The notes below the pieces were generated by a model. That model made no database searches, was not told the DNA's origin, and was given only the letters and a program-made list of their open reading frames with translations. A stretch of 64,000 nt of DNA from Pusillimonas sp. T7-7 (lineage in GTDB: Bacteria > Pseudomonadota > Gammaproteobacteria > Burkholderiales > Burkholderiaceae_B): contig NC_015458.1 in NCBI RefSeq assembly GCF_000209655.1, positions 2,914,001-2,978,000 of the forward strand, in the 5' to 3' direction. Positions 51,746-60,423 of the stretch are shown here, piece after piece (positions within the stretch are counted from its first letter, which is position 1; each line of letters begins with the position of its first letter). A program made the translations under genes and the position numbers.

Positions 51746-52945
51746 ATGGTCAAGTTGAAGAAAATAGCGCTGGCAGTCGCTGCTTGCGGCGTCCTCATGA
51801 CGACCGCAGCATCCGCCGATGTAAAGGTTGGAGCGGTCTACCCATTCAGCGGCGCCCTTGCCTTGCTGGGCCAAGAAAGCTACCGTGGGCTGGAAATCGC
51901 CGTCAACGAAATGAACAAGGCCGGCGGCCTCAACGGCGAACAAATCACCATCCTGAAGGCCGATGCCGTTGACCCGACTCAAGCCGTGTCCGAAACCAAG
52001 CGCCTTACCTCCGAAGATGTTGCCGCGGTATTCGGCAGCTATGCCTCGGGCATTTCGTATGCCGCGACACCTGTCACCGAATTGGCCGGCATTCCCTACT
52101 TTGAACTGGGCGCCACCGCGCATAAAATTACAACACGCGGCTACAAATACCTGTTCCGCAGCAACCCGAATACTGGTCTTTATGGCGTATCGGTCGTCAA
52201 TGCCCTGCACGAAACCATTGCTCCGGGCATGGGCATGAGCAAAGACGACATCGTCATCGGCATCATCCATGAAGACGGCCCCTACGGCACCGACGTCGCC
52301 GCCACCGAAAAAGCGCGCGCAGCCGAACTGGGCTATAAAGTCGCCGAAGTCCTGCCTTATTCGGCCAAAACCGTCGATCTATCGTCCTTGATCCTTAGGC
52401 TCAAGGGCGCCGATGTAAACGTCGTACTGCACACCGCGTATCAGAACGATGCCATTTTGTTCTTCAGCCAGTCCAAGGCAGCCGGCTTCGATCCTAAAAT
52501 CATTATCGGCGCCGGTGGCGGTTATTCGCTGGCTGACACGGCCAAGGCGGTTGGCCCCGATATGAATGGCGTGTTCGATCTCGACTTCCCTCAGGCATCC
52601 ATCAACCCCGAAGGCGCTCCTGGGCTCAAGGACTTCCTCAGTGCCTATAAAACGGCCTACAACGCCGAGCCGCAATCGGGCCATAGCCTGGCCAACTACG
52701 TCGGCGCCAAGGCCTTCCTTGAAGCCATGGCCAATGCCAAGTCCACCGATGCCGATAAAATTCGCGAAGCCGTCCTGGCTTACAAGAAAGACGTCGGCAC
52801 CACGGCCAATGGCTGGGCTTTTGAGTTCGGCGAAGACGGTCAGAACAATGCCTCGACCTTCTATCTGATGCAATGGCAAAAGGATGACCTGGTCACCATC
52901 GCCCCCGAGAACCTCGCTTTAGGCAAGCCTGTTTTCAACAAGTAA
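51746..52945 (+). CDS. Liv-type ABC transporter substrate-binding protein
   Basis: The protein has 399 residues with a signal peptide ending near TTAASA. A good Shine-Dalgarno (AAGGAG) precedes the ATG. The mature Peripla_BP_6 domain begins DVKVGAVYPFSGALALLGQE and includes ILKADAVDPTQAVSETKRL. It is the first gene of a plus-strand operon running to 58158. The ligand is unknown. Confidence 0.92.
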   Translation: MVKLKKIALAVAACGVLMTTAASADVKVGAVYPFSGALALLGQESYRGLEIAVNEMNKAGGLNGEQITILKADAVDPTQAVSETKRLTSEDVAAVFGSYASGISYAATPVTELAGIPYFELGATAHKITTRGYKYLFRSNPNTGLYGVSVVNALHETIAPGMGMSKDDIVIGIIHEDGPYGTDVAATEKARAAELGYKVAEVLPYSAKTVDLSSLILRLKGADVNVVLHTAYQNDAILFFSQSKAAGFDPKIIIGAGGGYSLADTAKAVGPDMNGVFDLDFPQASINPEGAPGLKDFLSAYKTAYNAEPQSGHSLANYVGAKAFLEAMANAKSTDADKIREAVLAYKKDVGTTANGWAFEFGEDGQNNASTFYLMQWQKDDLVTIAPENLALGKPVFNK

Positions 52946-52962
52946 TAACGATCGCTGTTTTT

Positions 52963-52999
52963 AAAAACACGGGCGTCCTTGCGGATGCCTGGTTTTTTC
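52963..52999 (+). terminator. attenuating terminator-like hairpin after the binding-protein gene
   Basis: GGGCGTCC and GGATGCCT pair (two G-U) around TTGC, and the outer A5/T6 runs extend the stem and provide a U tract. It lies in the 74-base gap before livH and probably reduces read-through so that binding protein exceeds permease. Confidence 0.7.
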
Positions 53000-53019
53000 T
53001 TGTTACTTAAGGTTGTGCC

Positions 53020-53886
53020 ATGGATATCTTCATACAGTTGCTCATCAACGGACTGCTGCTGGGCGGCGCCTACACCATTATCAGCCTGGGCCTGACACTG
53101 ATCTTCGGGGTCGTGCGCGTTGTCAATTTCGCCCATGGCGATTTTCTGATGGTCGGCATGTATCTGGTTTACCTGCTTGCCGCCCATGTTGGCATCCACC
53201 CTTATGTCGGGCTGATCCCCATCGCTGTCGTGCTGTTTGCCCTGGGTGCGCTCACGCAAAAAGTCATCATCGAGCCCCTGCTCGACTCTGACGAACACAT
53301 ACAGATTTTTGCCACGGTCGGCCTGTCCACCATTTTGCTGAACCTGGCGCTGGTGCTGTTCGGCGCCAACGTCTTCCGGGCCTCCGTCCAGACCGGCGTC
53401 AGTCCCATTACGGTGGGCGGCTTTACCATGGTCTCGGGCCAGATCATCACCTTTGTGGTGGCCATTGGCCTGGCGGTGCTGCTGCACCTGTTCATGCATC
53501 GCACCTACCTTGGCCGCGCGCTGCGCGCCGTCGCCCAGCATCGCTACGCCGCCCTGCTGATGGGCGTGAACGTCAAGCATGTGTACATTGTGGCGTTTGG
53601 CCTGGGCACCGCTTTCGTGGGCATTGCAGCCGGCCTGCTCGCGCCGCAGTACCCGGTCTTTCCCACCGTGGGCACCTACTTTGTGCTGACCGCCTTTGTC
53701 ATCGTGGTGCTGGGCGGCATGGGCAGCCTGTACGGCGCGGTCGCCGGCTCCATGATTATTGGCGTGATCGACACGCTGGCCGGCTACTACATCGCGCCCG
53801 ACTTGAAAGAAGTCGTCTACTTCGGCATTTTCCTGCTGATACTTGTTGTCCGACCAAACGGCCTGTTTGGCTTTGGCACAGAATAA
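53020..53886 (+). CDS. livH: Liv-type ABC transporter permease (LivH)
   Basis: The protein has 288 residues and about eight helices. LGLTLIFGVVRVVNFAHGDF and the loop LGRALRAVAQHRYAALLMGV are typical, followed by VIVVLGGMGSLYGAVAGS. It forms the channel with the permease half of the fusion encoded 11 bases downstream. Confidence 0.94.
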   Translation: MDIFIQLLINGLLLGGAYTIISLGLTLIFGVVRVVNFAHGDFLMVGMYLVYLLAAHVGIHPYVGLIPIAVVLFALGALTQKVIIEPLLDSDEHIQIFATVGLSTILLNLALVLFGANVFRASVQTGVSPITVGGFTMVSGQIITFVVAIGLAVLLHLFMHRTYLGRALRAVAQHRYAALLMGVNVKHVYIVAFGLGTAFVGIAAGLLAPQYPVFPTVGTYFVLTAFVIVVLGGMGSLYGAVAGSMIIGVIDTLAGYYIAPDLKEVVYFGIFLLILVVRPNGLFGFGTE

Positions 53887-53897
53887 AGGAGTGCGCC

Positions 53898-55679
53898 TTG
53901 TTTCCTGATTTTCGTAGCCCCAAGGCCTATGTCAGCGTTATTCTGATGGCCATCATGCTCCTGATCCCCGTGGTCATGGGCACCTCGTTCTGGACCAACC
54001 TATTCGTACTGCTGTTCGTGTTTTCGGCCCTGTCCGTGGCCTGGAATATCGTGGGCGGCTATGCCGGCCAGCTATCCCTGGGCCACGCCGTGTTCTACGG
54101 CATAGGCGGCTACACCGCCACCTTGCTCACCCAGAACTTCGGCATCACGCCCTGGCTGGGCATGTTTGCCGGCGCCCTCATCTCGGGCCTGGTCGCCGTC
54201 ATCATCAGCTACCCCACCCTGCGCCTGAAAGGCCCTTTCTTTGCCTTGGCCACCATTGCCATTCTTGAAGTGGTGCGCCTGCTGGTCATCCACGAAGAGC
54301 GCTGGACGGGCGGCTCCAGCGGCATCAGCCTGCCCTTGAACATAGGCTGGACCTGGATGGTCTTTCGCGAAAAGATCAACTATGTCTACATCGCCTTTTT
54401 CATTTTTGTCATGGTGGTATGGGCCTCGTGGTTTGTGCGCAAATCACGCATGGGCCATTATCTGATCGCCATCCGCGAGCGCGAAGAGGCGGCCAAGGCG
54501 GTGGGGATCGCAACGGCCAACATGAAAATATGGGCGGCCGTGATTTCCGCCATGCTCACCAGCATCATCGGCACTTTCCATATCACTTATCTTACCTTTG
54601 TCGATCCCGCCTCCGCCTTCTCGCTTGAGCTGTCCATCCAGATAGCCATGTTCGCCCTGATCGGCGGGCTGGGCACCATTTCCGGACCCATCGCAGGCGC
54701 ATTCCTGGTCTTGCCCATCGCCGAGCTGGCGCGCGGCTGGTTAAGCAGCGTGGGCAACGGCATGCACGGCCTGGTCTACGGCATTATTCTGGTGGTGGTC
54801 GTGCTGACCATCCCTCATGGCCTGGCCGGCGCCTTTGGCCCTCGCATAGAAAAATGGCTGGCCCGGCTGCCGTACCTGGGCGCCCGGCCCGCCAAGCCCG
54901 AGCGTAAGCACGACCTGGCCAGCGGCCACGTCATCGACCCCGGCAAACCGGTGCTGAAAGCCGAAGGGCTGCACAAAAGCTTTGGCGGCCTCAAAGCCAC
55001 CCATGACGTTTCCCTGGAACTGTATCAGAACGAGATCCTGGCCATCATAGGCCCCAACGGGGCGGGCAAGACCACCGTCTTCAATCAGATGTCCGGGTTT
55101 CTGCGGCCAGACCAAGGCACCGTCTCGCTGCTCGACCGGGACGGCCGCTGGGTGCACTGCAAAACGCCGGACGAGTTCGCGCATAAAGGCCTGGGCCGTA
55201 CCTTTCAGACGGCCAAGCCATTCACGGGCCTGACGGTACTTGAAAACATCATGCTGGGCGCCTTCATTGCCACATCCGATCGCGACGAGGCCGAACAAAT
55301 CGCCCTGGAAGTGGCCGCGCAAACCGACCTGACGCAATACCTGCAGACCGAAGCGCGCAACCTGACCGTCGGGGGCATGAAACGGCTGGAAATCGCCCGT
55401 GCGCTGGCCATCCGGCCCAGCATCCTGCTGCTCGATGAGGTCATGGCCGGTCTGAACCCGGCCGACCTTGAAAAGGCGGTCAAGATGCTGCGCCGTATCC
55501 GCGAGTCGGGCGTGTCCATCTTGCTCATCGAGCACATGATGCAGGCCACCATGGCCTTGTCGGACCGCATCATCGTCATCAACGAGGGCAAGGTGCTGGT
55601 CAGCGGCGCCCCCAAAGACGTGGTCGAGAATCCGGCCGTTATCGAAGCCTACCTGGGCAAGGAGTTCGCCGATGCTTAA
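53898..55679 (+). CDS. fused Liv-type permease and ATPase (LivM-LivG)
   Basis: The protein has 593 residues from a TTG at 53898 (GGAG upstream). Residues 1-310 are the LivM permease, with NIVGGYAGQLSLGHAVFYGI and IREREEAAKAVGIATANMK. A linker at about 310-350 leads to a LivG ATPase with Walker A GPNGAGKTT, a signature region LTVGGMKRLEIARAL, Walker B ILLLDEVMAGL and the switch His LIEHMMQA. Such fusions are known in Liv systems. It overlaps the next gene by eight bases. Confidence 0.93.
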   Translation: MFPDFRSPKAYVSVILMAIMLLIPVVMGTSFWTNLFVLLFVFSALSVAWNIVGGYAGQLSLGHAVFYGIGGYTATLLTQNFGITPWLGMFAGALISGLVAVIISYPTLRLKGPFFALATIAILEVVRLLVIHEERWTGGSSGISLPLNIGWTWMVFREKINYVYIAFFIFVMVVWASWFVRKSRMGHYLIAIREREEAAKAVGIATANMKIWAAVISAMLTSIIGTFHITYLTFVDPASAFSLELSIQIAMFALIGGLGTISGPIAGAFLVLPIAELARGWLSSVGNGMHGLVYGIILVVVVLTIPHGLAGAFGPRIEKWLARLPYLGARPAKPERKHDLASGHVIDPGKPVLKAEGLHKSFGGLKATHDVSLELYQNEILAIIGPNGAGKTTVFNQMSGFLRPDQGTVSLLDRDGRWVHCKTPDEFAHKGLGRTFQTAKPFTGLTVLENIMLGAFIATSDRDEAEQIALEVAAQTDLTQYLQTEARNLTVGGMKRLEIARALAIRPSILLLDEVMAGLNPADLEKAVKMLRRIRESGVSILLIEHMMQATMALSDRIIVINEGKVLVSGAPKDVVENPAVIEAYLGKEFADA

Positions 55680-56376
55680 AGTCTCCAACCTGCATTCGGG
55701 CTATGGCAAAACACAGGTACTCAATGGCCTGGATTTTGAAGTCAACAAGGGCGAAATCGTCACCCTGATCGGCGCCAATGGCGCGGGCAAGACCACCACC
55801 TTGAAAACCCTGTGCGGCGTGATTCCGGCCATGTCCGGAACCGTCCAGTTCGAAGGACAGGACCTGACGGGCCGCAGCACCCACGACGTGGTCGAAAGCG
55901 GCATCAGCATGATCCCGGAAGGCCGGCAGCTGTTTCCGAACTTCACCGTGCGCGATAACCTCATCATGGGCTCGTTCAAGCGCACGGCGCGCCCCATTGT
56001 GCAGCAGAAAATGGACGAAGTGCTGCAAATATTCCCGCGGGTCAAAGAGCGCCTGGACCAGCTGGCCGGATCCTTGTCGGGCGGCGAGCAGCAAATGGTG
56101 GCCATCGCCCGCGGCATGATGGCCGATCCGAAACTGCTCATGTTCGACGAGCCCTCCCTGGGGCTATCCCCCATACTGGTGCAGCAAATGTTCGATATCG
56201 TGCGCGACATCACCCAGCATGGTGTCACCGTCTTGCTGGTCGAGCAGAACGTATTCAAAACCCTGCGCCTGGCCGACCGAGGCTATGTGCTCGAGAACGG
56301 CGCCATCGTCATGACCGGCACCGGTGAAGAACTTTTGGGCAACGCCCACATCAAGAAAGCCTATCTGGGCCATTAA
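55672..56376 (+). CDS. livF: Liv-type ABC transporter ATP-binding protein (LivF)
   Basis: The protein has 234 residues. Walker A is GANGAGKTT (normal Lys), the signature is LSGGEQQM, Walker B is LLMFDEPSLGLSP, and the H-loop position is Gln (LLVEQNVFK). The start lies inside the end of the fused gene, so translation is coupled. It completes the transporter encoded from 51746. Confidence 0.95.
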   Translation: MLKVSNLHSGYGKTQVLNGLDFEVNKGEIVTLIGANGAGKTTTLKTLCGVIPAMSGTVQFEGQDLTGRSTHDVVESGISMIPEGRQLFPNFTVRDNLIMGSFKRTARPIVQQKMDEVLQIFPRVKERLDQLAGSLSGGEQQMVAIARGMMADPKLLMFDEPSLGLSPILVQQMFDIVRDITQHGVTVLLVEQNVFKTLRLADRGYVLENGAIVMTGTGEELLGNAHIKKAYLGH

Positions 56377-56398
56377 GAAACAAGCAGGAATCAAAATC

Positions 56399-57400
56399 AT
56401 GTCAACACCATTCAAGTTCATCGACCATGGCAAAGGCGGCGCAGCCAGCTGCATGCAGATCAGCGAACGCGAAATCCCCCAGCCTGCCGGCCGGCAGGTC
56501 CTGATAGCCGTGCATTATGCCGGCGTGAATCGCCCCGATATCCTGCAGCGCTCGGGGCTTTATCCCCCTCCGCCGGGCGCATCGCCTTATTTAGGGCTGG
56601 AAGTTTCCGGCATTATCACGGCCGCAGGCCCCGATGTGCAGGATCATAAAATTGGTGACAAGGTCTGCGCCCTGACCCCAGGCGGCGGCTACGCCGAATA
56701 CTGCCTTGCCGACGAGCGCCACTGCCTGCCCGTACCGAAAGGGCTGGACATGGTCAGCGCTGCCTGCATTCCTGAAAACTACTTCACTGTCTGGACCAAC
56801 GTTTTCGAACGCGGCCGCTTGCTCAAGGGTGAAAAATTTCTGGTGCATGGCGGATCCAGCGGCATAGGCCTGACAGCCATACAGCTCGCCCACGCTTTTG
56901 GCGCCGAAGTCTGGACCACAGTGGGTAATGCCGAAAAAGCCGAAGCCTGCAGGAAAGCCGGCGCATCACACACCATTCTGTACAAAGAACAGGACTTCCA
57001 GGAAGTCATCCTGAAAGACACCGATCGCTACGGCATGGACGTCATTCTGGATATGGTTGGCGGGGAATACATCAACCGCAACATCCACACCCTGGCGCTC
57101 AATGGCCGTCTGGTGCAAATCGCTTTTCTGCAGGGCAGCAAAGACCGCATCGATGCCACGCCTGTCATGACCAAGCGCCTGACCTTTACCGGCTCAACCC
57201 TGCGCCCGCGCAGCGACGAAGACAAAGGGCAAATAGCCCAGGCTCTGATCGAGCACGTTGTCCCGCTCATGGAACAAGGGCGCTGCACCCCCGTCATACA
57301 CAGTGTGTTCCCCATGCACGAAGTTGAAAAAGCGCACGAACTCATGGAAAGCAGCAAGCATATCGGCAAGATCGCACTGAAGATCAAGGATGCATCATGA
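56399..57400 (+). CDS. NAD(P)H quinone oxidoreductase, PIG3/zeta-crystallin family
   Basis: The ATG at 56399 gives 333 residues; longer readings overlap livF. It is a zinc-free MDR enzyme: HYAGVNRPDILQRSGLYPPPPGASPYLGLE (two parts: HYAGVNRPDILQRSG and LYPPPPGASPYLGLE) is typical of PIG3. The nucleotide motif is VHGGSSGIGLTAIQLA and the late motif is STLRPRSDEDK. It reduces quinones or enones with NADPH. It is in the Liv operon and overlaps the next SDR by four bases. Confidence 0.92.
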   Translation: MSTPFKFIDHGKGGAASCMQISEREIPQPAGRQVLIAVHYAGVNRPDILQRSGLYPPPPGASPYLGLEVSGIITAAGPDVQDHKIGDKVCALTPGGGYAEYCLADERHCLPVPKGLDMVSAACIPENYFTVWTNVFERGRLLKGEKFLVHGGSSGIGLTAIQLAHAFGAEVWTTVGNAEKAEACRKAGASHTILYKEQDFQEVILKDTDRYGMDVILDMVGGEYINRNIHTLALNGRLVQIAFLQGSKDRIDATPVMTKRLTFTGSTLRPRSDEDKGQIAQALIEHVVPLMEQGRCTPVIHSVFPMHEVEKAHELMESSKHIGKIALKIKDAS

Positions 57401-58158
57401 GGCTCGGCAATAAAGTCGCCCTGGTCACCGGCGCTGTGGGCGGCATAGGGTCAGCCATCGTCAGGGCGCTGGTCGCCGAAGGCGCCAGCGTGGGCATGAT
57501 CGACACCAATGCCAGCGCAGGTGCTGCGCTGGAAGCAGAGCTGAAAGCCGCTGGTCACAAAGTGCTTTATGTAAGCGCCGATGTCGGCCAATTTGGCGCA
57601 TGCGAAGCCGCTGTTTCAGCCATCAAGGCAGAGCTGGGCGCCGTCGACATTCTGGTCAACAACGTGGGTATCTCGCCCAAACAGAATGGCAAGGCGCTTA
57701 AAGTGTGGGAAATGCCGCCCCAGGAATGGGACACCGTGATGTCGGTCAACCTGAACAGCGCCTTCTACATGACCCGCCTGGTTACGCCAGACATGGTACG
57801 GAAGCGCGAAGGCCGTATCATCAATATGTCGTCAGTGGCGGGCAAGGCCTACTGCGACATCGTTGCCGCACATTACGCTGCCACCAAGGCAGCGCTGATC
57901 GGCGCAACACGCCACTGGGCCGCCGACCTGGGTGAATACAACATTACCGTCAATGGGCTGGCGCCAGGGCGCATCAGTACCCCATTGTTGAAAACGGTAT
58001 CGCAAGAAACCAACGATGCCGTCGCACAGGTAACAGCTCTGAAGCGCCTGGGCACGCCTGAAGAGGTTGCCGACGCCTGCATGTTTTTCGCATCGGATCA
58101 GGCGCGGTTCGTGACCGGCCAGATCCTGGACGTTGCGGGCGGGTGGTTGATGACTTGA
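57397..58158 (+). CDS. SDR family oxidoreductase
   Basis: The protein has 253 residues. The cofactor motif is TGAVGGIGSAIVR, NNVG is in VNNVGISPKQNG, and the active site is in NMSSVAGKAYCDIVAAHYAATK. It overlaps the quinone oxidoreductase by ATGA and ends the plus-strand operon. With the GMC, AroE-like and quinone oxidoreductase enzymes it makes a four-oxidoreductase set likely under one GntR. Confidence 0.93.
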   Translation: MRLGNKVALVTGAVGGIGSAIVRALVAEGASVGMIDTNASAGAALEAELKAAGHKVLYVSADVGQFGACEAAVSAIKAELGAVDILVNNVGISPKQNGKALKVWEMPPQEWDTVMSVNLNSAFYMTRLVTPDMVRKREGRIINMSSVAGKAYCDIVAAHYAATKAALIGATRHWAADLGEYNITVNGLAPGRISTPLLKTVSQETNDAVAQVTALKRLGTPEEVADACMFFASDQARFVTGQILDVAGGWLMT

Positions 58159-58165
58159 GCAAGCG

Positions 58166-59152
58166 CTAAGGCACAAGCACAGTGGATCCCACTGTGCTTC
58201 GACTTGCCAGCGCTTCATGCGCCTTACCTGCATCACGTAAGGCAAAAGTTTGCCCCACTGTGACTTGGATGGCGCCGCTAGCCATCAACTCAAAAAGCTC
58301 ACGCGCACCTTCCTGAAAATCATGAGCCTCGGCGGTGTAATGTGAAATGGTAGGACGCGTGATAAACAACGAACCCATGTTGCGAAGTGCTGGAAGAGAT
58401 ACCGGTTCCACATCACCAGACGCCCAGCCATACGACACCATCAAGCCAAATCGGGCCAGACAGTTCAGCGAACCTTCGAAGGTGTCTTTGCCCACGCTAT
58501 CGAAAACGATACTGACGCCCTTGCCGTCCGTCAGTGTCTTGACTTGCTCTACAAAGTCTTCGGCCGACGAATCTATGGCATGCGCACAACCATTCTGCAG
58601 CGCCAGGCGCTGTTTTTCAGTACCACGCACCACACCGATAACCGTAGCTCCCAGGTGCTTTAACCACTGCGCCAGAATCAATCCCACCCCGCCGGCTGCG
58701 GCGTGCACCAGGACAGCATCACCGGTACCGATGGGTTTCAGGCGCGTCGCCAGATACCAGGCTGTCAGCCCCCGGAACAGTGCGCCTGCCGCCACTTCTG
58801 GCGCCAGTGTTTGATCAGGCAATCGAAAAGCGCGGTCTGCCGGTATATTGCGATACTCTGCATAGGCGCCCGCCACAGAATAGCTGTACGCAACACGGTC
58901 TCCTACTTCCAGACCAGTGACTTGCTTGCCTTTGGCCACTACTTTGCCAACAGCACTAAAGCCCAGCCCTGTTGGCAAAGGCAGCCCCATGGAACCATTG
59001 CGTATCTGGATGTCGATGAAATCGACGCTTATCGCCTCTTGCTGCAAAGACACTTCATTGTCAGCCGGAGCCGCCAGTGTTTCCTGTACCCATGCAATTG
59101 CCGATGGGCCGCCGGGCTTGTTGACTATACATTTGCCAAATATCGTACTCAT
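58166..59152 (-). CDS. quinone oxidoreductase (QorA-like, zeta-crystallin family)
   Basis: The ATG at 59152 has AGAGGAG upstream; the product is 328 residues. It has QEAISVDFIDIQIRNGSM, GLGFSAVGKVVAKG, the nucleotide motif VHAAAGGVGLILAQWLKHLG and SYGWASGDVEPVS, typical of bacterial Qor. It reduces quinones or alkenals with NADPH. It is convergent with the SDR (seven bases between the stops) and follows the DUF1330 gene on the same strand. Confidence 0.92.
   Translation of the reverse strand: MSTIFGKCIVNKPGGPSAIAWVQETLAAPADNEVSLQQEAISVDFIDIQIRNGSMGLPLPTGLGFSAVGKVVAKGKQVTGLEVGDRVAYSYSVAGAYAEYRNIPADRAFRLPDQTLAPEVAAGALFRGLTAWYLATRLKPIGTGDAVLVHAAAGGVGLILAQWLKHLGATVIGVVRGTEKQRLALQNGCAHAIDSSAEDFVEQVKTLTDGKGVSIVFDSVGKDTFEGSLNCLARFGLMVSYGWASGDVEPVSLPALRNMGSLFITRPTISHYTAEAHDFQEGARELFELMASGAIQVTVGQTFALRDAGKAHEALASRSTVGSTVLVP
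58175..58199. terminator. hairpin inside the 3' end of the quinone oxidoreductase gene
   Basis: AAGCACAGTGG and its perfect complement (11-base arms, 3-base loop) lie within the last codons of the minus-strand gene, 17 bases past the convergent SDR stop. It probably serves as a shared terminator for the SDR transcript. Confidence 0.5.
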
Positions 59153-59195
59153 CACTACTCCTCTGTTAATTGGTGTTGCTTGCAATCATTCATGA

Positions 59196-59501
59196 TCAGG
59201 TCTCGATACCATCCAGAAGGTAAAGATGGGCGCTGGCCGAATCAAATCGGTACTGGATGACATCCTGATAGTCCTTTGAATAGTAGAACTCCCGTGCTCG
59301 TTCCGGGCTATCAAACTCGATGAACACAACACGCTTAACGTCGCGCCCCCCTTCTATCACCTGGGGATCATCCTGGCCAATAAGAAACTTTGCGTCGTAC
59401 TGCTCAAGCACCGGTCTGACTCTGGGCATATATTCATTAAAGAAATAGGCTGAATCATTCACCACCAACTCGGCATAGATGTAGCCTTTCTGCTTGGACA
59501 T
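59196..59501 (-). CDS. DUF1330 family protein
   Basis: The protein has 101 residues of the ferredoxin-like dimeric alpha/beta barrel fold. GYIYAELVVNDSAYFFNEYM at the start and VVFIEFDSPERAREFYYSKDYQ match DUF1330. Biochemical function is unknown; the fold is shared with small oxygenases and isomerases. It is 43 bases upstream of the quinone oxidoreductase on the same strand and likely cotranscribed. Confidence 0.88.
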   Translation of the reverse strand: MSKQKGYIYAELVVNDSAYFFNEYMPRVRPVLEQYDAKFLIGQDDPQVIEGGRDVKRVVFIEFDSPERAREFYYSKDYQDVIQYRFDSASAHLYLLDGIET

Positions 59502-59602
59502 AGTATGAGTCTCCTTAATGATATAAATCTATTAATGGATGATCATACCCAAAGGAACGGAGAAAGCATCGTGACCCCGCGTGCTTATTTAGGAGAAAAA
59601 GA

Positions 59603-60394
59603 ATGAACCCAAGCGCAGTAGCTCGCCAAGCCGCAGCCAGCCTGAGCACGCACTGGAAAGCCGGCAAGCATCTGGAACAACTGCCTGCCGCCCTGCGACC
59701 ACAAAGCCGCAAGGAAGGGTATGCCATTCAATCATTGTGGTCTCACGAACTCGGACAGGAAATTGCCGGTTGGAAAATCGCCGCCACCAGCGCAGCCGGC
59801 CAGCGGCATATTGGCGTTGAAGGCCCGCTGGCGGGGCCGATTTTCGCTGATAAGGTGCTGCAAGATGGCGCCCTGATTTCATTGAAAGACAACCGAATGC
59901 GCGTAGCCGAGGGTGAAGTCGTGTTTGTAATGGGGCAAACACTGGCTTCCAGGCCGGAACCTTACACGCGCGAAGAGGTGCTTGCTGCCATTCAGGCTAT
60001 TCGTCCCGGCATCGAGGTGCCCGACTCACGTTTCCTGAAGTTTGAAGACGCCGGCGAGGCACAGCTTATCGCCGACTGTGCCTGTACCCATCAGATGGTG
60101 CTGGGCGCAGCCGCAACTCACATTGAATCGCTTGATAAGCTGGCCGACCTGCAAGTACAGGCATCCGTAAGCGATGGACGCCAGTTCACAGGTAGCGGAA
60201 TCAACGTACTGGGCGATCCCGTTATCGCCCTTTGCTGGTTGGTGAACGAGCTGCGAGCAAATCAATTAACCTTGAAGCAAGGGCAGTTTGTGACCACAGG
60301 CGCCTGCGTTGCACCTATACCGGTAGCACCCGGCCAGCAAGTTTCAATGGACTTTGGCTGGGTGGGGCGGATAGGCGCGGGCTTTATTGAATAA
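59603..60394 (+). CDS. 2-keto-4-pentenoate hydratase family protein
   Basis: The protein has 263 residues from an ATG preceded by AGGAG. It is a fumarylacetoacetate-hydrolase fold of the MhpD/XylJ subgroup: AGWKIAATSAAGQRHIGVEGP, the metal-binding Glu pair in VAEGEVVFVMG, and GIEVPDSRF. Such enzymes hydrate 2-hydroxypenta-2,4-dienoate in meta-cleavage pathways, or act on related keto acids. No meta-cleavage dioxygenase, aldolase or acylating aldehyde dehydrogenase is near, so the pathway is not established. Confidence 0.88.
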   Translation: MNPSAVARQAAASLSTHWKAGKHLEQLPAALRPQSRKEGYAIQSLWSHELGQEIAGWKIAATSAAGQRHIGVEGPLAGPIFADKVLQDGALISLKDNRMRVAEGEVVFVMGQTLASRPEPYTREEVLAAIQAIRPGIEVPDSRFLKFEDAGEAQLIADCACTHQMVLGAAATHIESLDKLADLQVQASVSDGRQFTGSGINVLGDPVIALCWLVNELRANQLTLKQGQFVTTGACVAPIPVAPGQQVSMDFGWVGRIGAGFIE

Positions 60395-60423
60395 GTCATT
60401 GGCCGCATGCGCCCCAAGGCCGA

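Noticed and set aside
59603..60394. A meta-cleavage aromatic degradation operon around the keto-pentenoate hydratase
   Set aside because: No ring-cleavage dioxygenase, 4-hydroxy-2-oxovalerate aldolase or acylating acetaldehyde dehydrogenase gene is present nearby.
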